32,774 nt of DNA from Candidatus Portiera sp. (GTDB taxonomy: Bacteria > Pseudomonadota > Gammaproteobacteria > CBDBNL01 > JAAOII01), in assembly GCA_015163845.1 (NCBI GenBank), contig JAAOII010000113.1:1-32774 (forward strand). Reading direction: 5' to 3'. A model generated the notes under the pieces. That model made no database searches. It was given only the letters and a program-made list of their open reading frames with translations, and was not told the DNA's origin. Below, one piece after another: positions 8,572-15,049 of the stretch. The position numbers and the translations under genes are program-made. Each line of letters opens with the position of its first letter. The first letter of the stretch is position 1.

Positions 8572-8817
8572 ATGCAGTCATTAATACAACTATTACAAAA
8601 AAGAACACTGGACAATAAATATTTCCCGCAGATAGTTTACTCTGGTTGTGCTCTGGCAATATACACCTTTATGCTAATACCAATATCAGGTCTAGCCGGA
8701 TTAACTCTTCCAGCAATAGCAGTAGCTGAGTCGCAGATATTCTGGGCTTCATGGTCTGTTTTAGTTGGTGGTGGCTCATTGCTGCGCTCTAAAATAAAAA
8801 TAAAAACATATGCTTAA
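8572..8817 (+). CDS. Small two-helix membrane protein, possible second holin or antiholin
   Basis: An 81-residue protein with two hydrophobic segments: IVYSGCALAIYTFMLIPISG (about 21-40) and a second ending IFWASWSVLVGGGSLL (about 56-71). Its C-terminus is basic (RSKIKIKTY). The motif IFWASWSVLVGGG...RSK resembles FFWHSWAAIVAVYAGGRSYEKSK in the 7413 protein, so the two are probably related halves of a holin family. It follows the amidase by 29 bases. The Shine-Dalgarno is poor. A role modulating lysis is inferred from position and topology only. Confidence 0.55.
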   Translation: MQSLIQLLQKRTLDNKYFPQIVYSGCALAIYTFMLIPISGLAGLTLPAIAVAESQIFWASWSVLVGGGSLLRSKIKIKTYA

Positions 8818-8947
8818 ACTCAAATCAAAACCGCCATTTTTCAGAGGCATATTTATGCTGCCATGGCAATTATCATTATCCAAATTATTGGTTATTGCTG
8901 GTGCAGGAAACATACATAACATATTTAATTTAACCAACAAAAGATAA
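8810..8947 (+). CDS. Possible small ORF overlapping the preceding gene
   Basis: A 45-codon frame starts at ATG 8810, eight bases inside the end of the small membrane protein gene, and stops at TAA 8945-8947. The product would begin with a basic segment (MLKLKSKPPFF), then a mildly hydrophobic stretch (LSKLLVIAGAGNI). The overlap suggests possible translational coupling. There is no family match and no clear ribosome site, so it may be non-coding. Confidence 0.25.
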   Translation: MLKLKSKPPFFRGIFMLPWQLSLSKLLVIAGAGNIHNIFNLTNKR

Positions 8948-8951
8948 CACA

Positions 8952-9914
8952 ATGCCAAAACAATCAACAATGACTAATAGATTTATGAATTATCCTATCA
9001 TAAAATGGATCATTGATAAATTTGATAAAATTAAGAAGAGGCCTTGGTTTATCAATTCTGCGCTTACCGCAGCATTATTGTGCTGGTTAACTTTAGTATT
9101 TTACTTCCCCAATGTTGTTAAATATGATAAAGAATTAGATGGTAATAAAGGTGATATTTTTAAATGGATTAGAGTGATCATAGCTGGAATATTTGTGATT
9201 TTTATACCCTTAATACTTTCTGAAAAAGGAACACGTCCAAAAAGCAAAATATTGACTAAGGAAAACTATATGCTGGTTTTAGTGCTTACTATAATCTTTG
9301 TAGTATTAACATTAGTTAGTGAGAATATTAGTGCTATTGTAGGGGCACTGCAAAATAGTAAGAATTGGCTGAGAGATGTTTTTTTTGAACTGGTTAATAA
9401 TGAGAAGGGACTTGCTCCATTTGCATGGACAACATTATTCTTAGTTGCAGTGGCTATCGCAGTTTTATCACACACTTTTTGGTGGTTTTTTACTGGGATT
9501 ATAGGAATTATTGTAGCAGCATTCATATTAATTGTTCCTCCAGTTGTTGAAGGTATTCAGCCCAATGAAATGAATTGGGTGATAAACATATTAGTTATAT
9601 TAGCGAGTGGGGTGGTGTTACCTTTCATGGTGGTTAAAGAAATAACAGAAAAAGACAAGATTAAAATGAGCGGGAGTACATTAGTTTCTATTGGCATAAA
9701 ATCTCTTGCTGTGCCCGCCTTGGTGTTTACTTTCATTTCTACTAGTCCTAATTTTAATAATGACACTCCTCAGATAGAATCTAATACAACGATAGACAAT
9801 TCTACTGGAAGTATAGAGAGTATAGAAAAGATTATAGATAACCATACTTATGCCTTTCAAGGACAGTTCCATATTGAGTTTAATAGAGATTTAAAGGACA
9901 GAATTATTATCTGA
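8952..9914 (+). CDS. Polytopic membrane protein of unknown function
   Basis: I do not recognise this 320-residue protein. It has about seven hydrophobic segments near residues 35-55, 73-90, 104-122, 157-175, 178-198, 208-228 and 245-264. The N-terminal ~30 residues are basic (DKFDKIKKRPWF). A polar C-terminal tail of about 55 residues is rich in Asn, Ser, Thr and Ile. No transporter, kinase or protease motif is visible. The gene follows the lysis-like cassette and precedes the MBL-fold hydrolase on the same strand, 124 bases away. It could work with either neighbour; nothing in the sequence decides. It is A+T-rich like the rest of this region and has no Shine-Dalgarno. Confidence 0.65.
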   Translation: MPKQSTMTNRFMNYPIIKWIIDKFDKIKKRPWFINSALTAALLCWLTLVFYFPNVVKYDKELDGNKGDIFKWIRVIIAGIFVIFIPLILSEKGTRPKSKILTKENYMLVLVLTIIFVVLTLVSENISAIVGALQNSKNWLRDVFFELVNNEKGLAPFAWTTLFLVAVAIAVLSHTFWWFFTGIIGIIVAAFILIVPPVVEGIQPNEMNWVINILVILASGVVLPFMVVKEITEKDKIKMSGSTLVSIGIKSLAVPALVFTFISTSPNFNNDTPQIESNTTIDNSTGSIESIEKIIDNHTYAFQGQFHIEFNRDLKDRIII

Positions 9915-10038
9915 TGGCACACGACATCTAGTTAAACACTGGTTTATTAACCTAGTTGTATTAGTTTAATAACATTATTATGAACCAAGATTTTGAGCTT
10001 TTAACCTTGTTTATATTATAAAAAATAAGAGTTAGATT

Positions 10039-11112
10039 ATGAGTGATTTTTTTGAGATTGATTTTTTAAATACTGGGTCAAGGCAAAGCGGCGATGCCAT
10101 TACGTTAAGATATTCAATTAATGGCAAGATTAGAATCCATGTGACCGATGGTGGATTTCAAGATACTGGGAATTTGATAATAGAACATATAAACGAACAT
10201 TATAATTACCCAAGTCGTATTGATGCTATTATAGTAACTCATTCTGACAATGATCATACGGGAGGATTAGCTAAATTATTTGATGAATATGAAATTGGTG
10301 AGCTTTGGATGTTAAGACCATGGCAATATGCTGAAGAATTAATTGCAAGATTTCCTCGGTTTACTTCTATTGATAACCTTAAAAAACGAATGAAAGACAT
10401 TTACCCTAATATAGCTACCTTGGAAGAACTTGCTGAAAAAAATAATGTGGCAATTATGGAACCATTCCAAAACTCTAAGATTGGATATTTTCATGTCTTG
10501 GCACCGTCTAAGGAGCATTATCTTGATCTTGTGGTTGAATCTGATAAAACACCAGAAGGGACTACTAAATCCATTTCTGAGGAGATGGGACAAATTGTCA
10601 ATAAAATTAAAAGTTTGATCATCTTTGCATGGGGGGTGGAACATTTTCCAGAAGATGATACGAGTCCCGAAAATAATATGAGCGTGATTCAATATGCCTA
10701 TCTATGTGAGAAGAAAGTTTTGCTAACTGGGGATGCAGGACGTGCCGCTCTTAATGAGGCGGCTGACTTTGCGCCAAGTACGGGGCTAGAACTCCCGAAT
10801 AGCTTTCACTGCATACAAGTACCGCATCATGGTTCAAGACACAATGTATCAACTGAAGTTTTAAACCGTTGGCTAGGCCTTGTATCTAAAGTTAATTACG
10901 AGGGTAACCTATCAACTGCAATTGTCAGTGCTGCAAAGGAAGATAAAGATCATCCAAGAAAGGCAGTTGTTCGGGCTTTTAATCACAGAAGAGCAAAAGT
11001 AATGTCTACAGCAGAATGTAGTGTGCGAAATCAGAGTCCCAATGCTCCAACTCGTGAAGGGTGGAGACCAGCAACCCCTCTTCCATATCCAGAAGCTCAA
11101 GAGAAATTGTAG
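10039..11112 (+). CDS. ComEC-type metallo-beta-lactamase-fold hydrolase
   Basis: A 357-residue soluble MBL-fold protein. The metal motif THSDNDHTGG (H68, D70, D72, H73) has the HxDxDHxGG form typical of the ComEC/Rec2 C-terminal domain rather than the HxHxDH of beta-lactamases. Later ligands appear in LLTGDAGRAAL (about 235) and VPHHGSRHNVS (about 265-275). No membrane helices or competence domain are attached. ComEC-like MBL domains are thought to act on nucleic acids or phosphodiesters, and free-standing forms are frequent in defence-type regions. The substrate here is unknown. The neighbour at 8952 could be its membrane partner. A TATAAA and an AAGAG precede the start. Confidence 0.78.
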   Translation: MSDFFEIDFLNTGSRQSGDAITLRYSINGKIRIHVTDGGFQDTGNLIIEHINEHYNYPSRIDAIIVTHSDNDHTGGLAKLFDEYEIGELWMLRPWQYAEELIARFPRFTSIDNLKKRMKDIYPNIATLEELAEKNNVAIMEPFQNSKIGYFHVLAPSKEHYLDLVVESDKTPEGTTKSISEEMGQIVNKIKSLIIFAWGVEHFPEDDTSPENNMSVIQYAYLCEKKVLLTGDAGRAALNEAADFAPSTGLELPNSFHCIQVPHHGSRHNVSTEVLNRWLGLVSKVNYEGNLSTAIVSAAKEDKDHPRKAVVRAFNHRRAKVMSTAECSVRNQSPNAPTREGWRPATPLPYPEAQEKL

Positions 11113-11171
11113 TTATATATGCTGGGGGTGATTATTAATTCTAAATTAGTTATTAATATAACTCTGTTAGC

Positions 11172-11201
11172 TATAATTCTGTAGCTATAATGTCCTATAA
11201 T
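11172..11201 (+). promoter_or_regulatory. Triple TATAAT promoter region of tRNA-Ala
   Basis: Three TATAAT hexamers occur in 30 bases (11172-11177, 11186-11191, 11196-11201), upstream of the tRNA at 11219. The first two lie in a direct repeat of TAGCTATAAT with 14-base spacing. The last would start transcription about ten bases before the mature tRNA. No strong -35 is visible for any of them. Confidence 0.5.
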
Positions 11202-11218
11202 AATAAGAAAGAGAATAA

Positions 11219-11291
11219 GGGGCCATAGCTCAGCTGGGAGAGCATCTGCTTTGCAAGCAGGAGGTCGTCGGTTCGATCCCGTCTGGCTCCA
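11219..11291 (+). tRNA. tRNA-Ala (anticodon TGC)
   Basis: A full cloverleaf can be drawn. The 7-bp acceptor stem carries the G3-U70 pair that identifies alanine tRNAs. The D arm is AGCTCAGCTGGGAGAGC, the anticodon stem CTGCT/AGCAG encloses TTGCA with anticodon TGC, and the T arm contains GGTTCGATCC. The discriminator is A73, and CCA is not encoded. It stands alone instead of in a 16S-23S spacer, and rpmE follows 92 bases later. It marks the right edge of the accessory region, although no att-like repeat of its 3' end was found in the window. Confidence 0.96.
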
Positions 11292-11348
11292 TATATTTTT
11301 TTATTTCTTGATATTTTGCTAATATTTTTCTAGTATAGAAATTTGTAT

Positions 11349-11377
11349 TTGCTTTTTATCAAAATTTATTATATAAT
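11349..11377 (+). promoter_or_regulatory. rpmE promoter placing the start site on the ATG
   Basis: TTGCTT (11349-11354), a 17-base spacer and TATAAT (11372-11377) form a near-consensus sigma-70 promoter. The hexamer ends six bases before the ATG at 11384, so transcription should begin at the A of the start codon and the mRNA be leaderless. Confidence 0.65.
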
Positions 11378-11383
11378 GACACT

Positions 11384-11605
11384 ATGAAAAAAGACATTCA
11401 CCCCACACTAAATAAAATCACTGCAACCTGTTTTTGCGGCAATGGTAAATTTGAGTTACTTTCTACGCTCAAAGAGGACATATCTCTTGAGGTATGTGCC
11501 AAATGTCATCCTTTTTACACTGGCGAGCAAAAGATAATGGATAGAGCTGGTCGTGTAGAAAAATTCCAAAAGAGATTCGGCAAGAAACTCACATCTGGCT
11601 CCTAA
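11384..11605 (+). CDS. rpmE: 50S ribosomal protein L31 (zinc-binding type)
   Basis: A 73-residue L31 starting MKKDIHPTLN. Cysteines at 16, 18, 38 and 41 (ATCFCGNG, EVCAKCHPFYTG) mark the C+ zinc form, and HPFYTG is the family signature. It binds the large ribosomal subunit at the central protuberance and can release zinc under starvation. The gene is monocistronic, following tRNA-Ala. The promoter predicts a leaderless mRNA, and no Shine-Dalgarno can be seen. Confidence 0.95.
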   Translation: MKKDIHPTLNKITATCFCGNGKFELLSTLKEDISLEVCAKCHPFYTGEQKIMDRAGRVEKFQKRFGKKLTSGS

Positions 11606-11620
11606 CAGCTATATCAATCT

Positions 11621-11635
11621 AGCTGCTTAGCAGCT
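11621..11635 (+). terminator. Short hairpin after rpmE, possible weak terminator
   Basis: AGCTGC-TTA-GCAGCT is a perfect 6-bp inverted repeat with a 3-base loop, 16 bases after the rpmE stop. It lacks a following T-run, so intrinsic termination is doubtful. It could instead protect the 3' end. Confidence 0.3.
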
Positions 11636-11654
11636 CTACAAATTCCTTATTTAG

Positions 11655-12500
11655 GTGCATATTTTGATGCCCTATACAAGTTCTTGCAGGTTTTTATATC
11701 TGTTATTGCTGAGCTTGTGCTCTGCTTTCTTTCCTATGTGGGCGGAAGCCCTAGCTGCAGATCTAGCTTCTGCAGATATTTGTGTTCCTCCAAAGCAGGG
11801 ATTGGTTGCTACAGATGTTAGATATGTAATAGACGGAGATTCTCTAAAACTTGCCAATGGGCAAGAATTAAGAATTATTGGCATAAACACTCCTGAGCAC
11901 GGAGATTTTTTGGCTGACAAAGCACGCCAAACCCTAAAGCAAAATCTACGTCAAGGAATCAATGGCGGAAAGAATAGCAAAATCAAAATCTATAGGTCCC
12001 TTGGTAGCGACAAACGTGATTCTTATGGCAGGATATTAGCACATTTATGGCTATTAGGTGATGATGGCCGTTGGACTAGCCCAGCAATTAATTTGTTAGA
12101 ACAAGGATTAGCATTCCACATTGCCATATTTCCTAATCTTGAGTATATATCTTGCTATGCTGCTGCAGAACAACAGGCAAAAACGGCTAAAAGGGGATTA
12201 TGGGATAACTGGCGACCACTGGCAGCATCTAGCAAGAAACTTAAACCAGGGTTTGCTTTTATTAAAGGAGATATAGTGGAAATAATTGATAAAGGTCGTT
12301 TTGGCAGTGAGTTAATAATGTCTGGTGGATCTATTGGTTTGTGGATACCAGCTAAATCCTATAAATTATTTGGTGGCAAGCACAAATTGAAAGCATTTAT
12401 AGGGCAGAGGGCTGTAGCACGCGGTTGGATATACAGATACAAAGATAACCGCAGGTTGCAACTACAAGTGTCTCATCCAGCCATGTTGGATTTACTTTAG
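11655..12500 (+). CDS. Exported staphylococcal-nuclease-like protein
   Basis: A 281-residue SNase-fold (TNase) protein. The N-terminus is a signal peptide (FLYLLLLSLCSAFFPMWAEALA) for export. The nuclease core has YVIDGDSLKL (D60, D62), RIIGINTPE (R73, N78, E81) and DSYGRILAHLW (R126), matching D19/D21, R35, D40, E43 and R87 of staphylococcal nuclease. The D40 position is Asn, a variant also found in other proteobacterial members. The C-terminal ~80 residues form a second domain ending VARGWIYRY...VSHPAMLDLL, typical of gammaproteobacterial relatives. The start may be GTG 11655 or ATG 11667; both keep the signal peptide. Its stop abuts the stop of the convergent PIN gene. It probably degrades extracytoplasmic nucleic acid. 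Confidence 0.85.
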   Translation: MHILMPYTSSCRFLYLLLLSLCSAFFPMWAEALAADLASADICVPPKQGLVATDVRYVIDGDSLKLANGQELRIIGINTPEHGDFLADKARQTLKQNLRQGINGGKNSKIKIYRSLGSDKRDSYGRILAHLWLLGDDGRWTSPAINLLEQGLAFHIAIFPNLEYISCYAAAEQQAKTAKRGLWDNWRPLAASSKKLKPGFAFIKGDIVEIIDKGRFGSELIMSGGSIGLWIPAKSYKLFGGKHKLKAFIGQRAVARGWIYRYKDNRRLQLQVSHPAMLDLL

Positions 12501-13433
12501 CTATGCTGAGAAGTTTTTTTTCTTGGCGGCTTCTCTGGCAGCTAATTTTTCTCTGTGCACCTTCAATAATGTTTTCACCCACGGAGGAGTAGGAGGGATA
12601 GGGGCAAATTTAACACCTTCTGCCTTCCATTTTTTTGTCAATGCAGTCTGATCCGCTCTATATTTTTCAGGATCTTTACGCCTTTCTTCATCCTTCTTTG
12701 CCCGCCACCGCCGAGATTCTATCATCACTTCAGAACTTTCAATGGCATCTATCAATCTTTGTTTTTCCTTTTTGTCCATATTATCCCAAGATTCAGTATT
12801 GAACAATACATACTTATGTTTCGTGGTTTTCATGGATTTTATGGCTTTCGTAGATTTCATAGTGTCAATATTATACAACATTCCTTTATCTTGGACCTGG
12901 TGTTTACTTAATTCATGCCTAATAAGTGCCAGATAATAATTTGAACACTGCTTTGCTGTACATAATATAGGCACCTCATGGCCCTGTTGCAGAATTATTC
13001 TTATCATGTCTTGCATATTCGGTTCATTAACTAGATCTTTCATATTCCAAGTTACAAGATAATCAATTCCATAAAAGACCGCGCTTGCTAAAATTAGAGC
13101 ATCATTGCCTGCTTTTGGTCTAAACACTCCTTCATCCATAAACAAGCCAGCAAGTTCTTCAATTTCTGGAACAACTTCTAATACCTCCATGTCCTGTGTA
13201 AGTTTTATGCGGTTTTTAGCATTTTCTTTATTACCGTCAGAAATTTCATCATAAGCGGTCTCAGAAATTACTAGCTTTAATCCCTGCGTAGATTGCACCA
13301 ACTCCTGCACATCTTTCAAGATTTTATGGGATGAGCTTTTCAGCATTTCCATTTCCTCATTATCTAACTCTCTGGGAGCTGCTTCAGCATATCCTATGAT
13401 ATTGGCATCGAATGCTATTGATATTTTATTCAT
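12501..13433 (-). CDS. PIN-domain protein with long basic C-terminal extension
   Basis: A 310-residue protein. Residues 1-165 look like a PIN ribonuclease domain: FDANII (D9), ISETAYDEI (E58), GNDALILASAV (D111) and VTWNMKDL (N130/D133) supply the acidic site. This is the VapC-like fold, but a VapC is about 130 residues. The extra 145 residues include a Lys/Thr/Met-rich stretch (190-210), a helical charged region and an Ala/Lys tail (LAAREAAKKKNFSA). No antitoxin gene is adjacent. It may be a stand-alone RNase, or the tail may be a fused regulatory or RNA-binding segment. A TATAAA (13443-13448, - strand) ends nine bases before the ATG. It converges with the nuclease gene with no spacer. Confidence 0.7.
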   Translation of the reverse strand: MNKISIAFDANIIGYAEAAPRELDNEEMEMLKSSSHKILKDVQELVQSTQGLKLVISETAYDEISDGNKENAKNRIKLTQDMEVLEVVPEIEELAGLFMDEGVFRPKAGNDALILASAVFYGIDYLVTWNMKDLVNEPNMQDMIRIILQQGHEVPILCTAKQCSNYYLALIRHELSKHQVQDKGMLYNIDTMKSTKAIKSMKTTKHKYVLFNTESWDNMDKKEKQRLIDAIESSEVMIESRRWRAKKDEERRKDPEKYRADQTALTKKWKAEGVKFAPIPPTPPWVKTLLKVHREKLAAREAAKKKNFSA

Positions 13434-13636
13434 ACTCTATACTTTATATGGGGGCATATTTTAAAAAATTAAGAGTTAAGTAATTAAACTTGCCTTTAAT
13501 CAAATAAAAATAATACGCTGATGAACTGAAGTAACCAGAATCATCACTATACTCTAACCAAGATAAAAGGCAACCCCAGTGAAGCAAGAAGTTTCCATAA
13601 ATTAATTATTGGAATTGAATTGTTGGGAAGCTCCTA

Positions 13637-13645
13637 TGGTAAAAT
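13637..13645 (+). promoter_or_regulatory. Extended -10 promoter of gltD
   Basis: TGG-TAAAAT is an extended -10 element (TG at 13637-13638, hexamer 13640-13645). It ends nine bases before the gltD ATG, so the leader would be three bases or less. A TTGAAT at 13615-13620 could be a weak -35 with a long 19-base spacer. Confidence 0.5.
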
Positions 13646-13654
13646 GAACTAGCG

Positions 13655-15019
13655 ATGCGTAAAAGTAACTTTCATTTTCTTGACATTGAACGTGGTGATC
13701 CTCCTCTAATCCCTATGGACGAGCGGAGGGGCTCGTTTAAAGAAATTCATAGCGAATATCAGCAGGATAAGGCAGCAGTTCAGGCAGAGAGATGCCTAGA
13801 TTGCGGTATTCCTTACTGTGAATGGGCATGCCCCGTGCATAATTATATCCCCAACTGGCTTGAGCTAGTGGCTAAAGGGCAGATATTCCGCGCCGCAGAA
13901 CTTTGCCATGAGACCAACAGTTTGCCTGAAGTATGTGGCAGAATTTGTCCTCATGACCGCCTATGCGAAGGTGCCTGCACTCTAAATGATGGCTTTGGAG
14001 CTGTCACTATAGGTTCAGTAGAAAAACACATAACTGATACTGCTTTTGCTTTGGGTTGGCGACCTGATTTATCAAAAGTAAAGCCAACTGGTAAGAAAGT
14101 TGCCATAATAGGAGCTGGTCCTGCTGGTCTTGCCTGTGCCGACATAATGCTACGTGGCGGCGTCAAAGCAACCGTTTTTGATAAGTATCCTGAGATTGGT
14201 GGATTACTTAACTTCGGCATTCCGCCATTTAAACTAGACAAGCAAGTTCTTGATCTACGGCGTAAAATTTTTGAGGAAATGGGTGCAGAGTTTAGGATGA
14301 ATACTACAATCGGTAAAGACATAATGATGGAAGAATTATTAGCAGAGTATGATGCACTATTCTTGGGCATGGGCACTTACAAATATGTAGATGGTGCTTT
14401 ACCCGGTATGGACTTGAATAATGTTTACATGGCATTACCTTTTTTGATTGGTAATATCAATAAGGTGCGAGGATATGATGAGGGAACTGAGTTTATTAAT
14501 ATGGAGAATAAGCGGGTGATTGTATTGGGGGGTGGCGATACAGCTATGGATTGTAACCGCACCAGTATTAGACAAGGAGCAAGATCTGTCATTTGCTGTT
14601 ATCGTCGCAATGAGTCAGATATGGCTGGTTCGCTCAAAGAAGTAAAGAATGCTCGAGAAGAAGGAGTCATTTTTAGATTTAACTTACAACCAACCGAGAT
14701 ATTAGAGAGTGCTGGTGGGATATCAGTCAAGTTCCAATATACGGGAGAAGAAAAACAAGGCAAAGATTCCGAAGAGCAAATTATTGAAGCAGATGCTGTG
14801 ATACTTGCTTTTGGTTTTCGTCCTAATCCACCAGAATGGTTGAAAGAGCATAAAATATCCATTCACGAGGATGGTCGGGTTAAGGTGAATGACAGCCACC
14901 AAACAGACAATCCTAAGATATTTGCAGCAGGAGATATGGTCAGAGGCGCCGATCTGGTTGTAACCGCCATAGCTGATGCCCGCGAAGCAGGACAGCAAAT
15001 GATTAATTATATTAAATAA
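13655..15019 (+). CDS. gltD: Glutamate synthase small subunit (GltD)
   Basis: A 454-residue NADPH-dependent glutamate synthase beta subunit that feeds electrons through FAD and Fe-S centres to the GltB subunit. The N-terminal domain has CLDCGIPYCEWACP (C47, C50, C55, C59) and CGRICPHDRLCEGAC (C94, C98, C104, C108). FAD binding is at IIGAGPAGLA (about 151-160), and a second dinucleotide fold is at VIVLGGGDTAMD. The end FAAGDMVRGADLVVTAIADAR is the family FAD signature. It closely follows the E. coli protein along its length. gltB, normally directly upstream, is absent; a PIN gene lies there instead. It heads the run containing nqrC, cfa and nqrDEF, with only 30 bases to nqrC. It might pair with a distant GltB or act as a stand-alone oxidoreductase. 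Confidence 0.93.
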   Translation: MRKSNFHFLDIERGDPPLIPMDERRGSFKEIHSEYQQDKAAVQAERCLDCGIPYCEWACPVHNYIPNWLELVAKGQIFRAAELCHETNSLPEVCGRICPHDRLCEGACTLNDGFGAVTIGSVEKHITDTAFALGWRPDLSKVKPTGKKVAIIGAGPAGLACADIMLRGGVKATVFDKYPEIGGLLNFGIPPFKLDKQVLDLRRKIFEEMGAEFRMNTTIGKDIMMEELLAEYDALFLGMGTYKYVDGALPGMDLNNVYMALPFLIGNINKVRGYDEGTEFINMENKRVIVLGGGDTAMDCNRTSIRQGARSVICCYRRNESDMAGSLKEVKNAREEGVIFRFNLQPTEILESAGGISVKFQYTGEEKQGKDSEEQIIEADAVILAFGFRPNPPEWLKEHKISIHEDGRVKVNDSHQTDNPKIFAAGDMVRGADLVVTAIADAREAGQQMINYIK

Positions 15020-15020
15020 T

Positions 15021-15042
15021 AATACAAAATTTGTATTAAAAT
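15021..15042 (+). promoter_or_regulatory. Palindrome and -10 element upstream of nqrC
   Basis: AATACAAA-A-TTTGTATT (15021-15037) is a perfect 8-bp inverted repeat just after the gltD stop. It is followed by TAAAAT (15037-15042), which ends seven bases before the nqrC GTG. The palindrome overlaps the promoter spacer, a good place for an operator. It could also form a short hairpin after gltD. Confidence 0.4.
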
Positions 15043-15049
15043 ATTAAGC

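Noticed and set aside
10339..10692. Antisense open frame inside the MBL hydrolase gene
   Set aside because: It has no promoter, ribosome site or recognisable protein features and lies opposite a gene with intact motifs.
5185..11112. Complete prophage
   Set aside because: Only lysis-type genes are recognisable. No integrase, terminase, capsid, portal, tail or phage regulator is seen.
11219..11291. tRNA-Ala as an integration site
   Set aside because: I looked for a direct repeat of its 3' end near the radC/endonuclease junction and elsewhere in the window and found none; no integrase gene either.
11291..11310. Intrinsic terminator after tRNA-Ala
   Set aside because: A T-run follows, but there is no separate hairpin other than the tRNA acceptor stem.
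12501..13433. VapBC toxin-antitoxin pair
   Set aside because: The protein is much longer than VapC and no small antitoxin gene precedes or follows it on the same strand.
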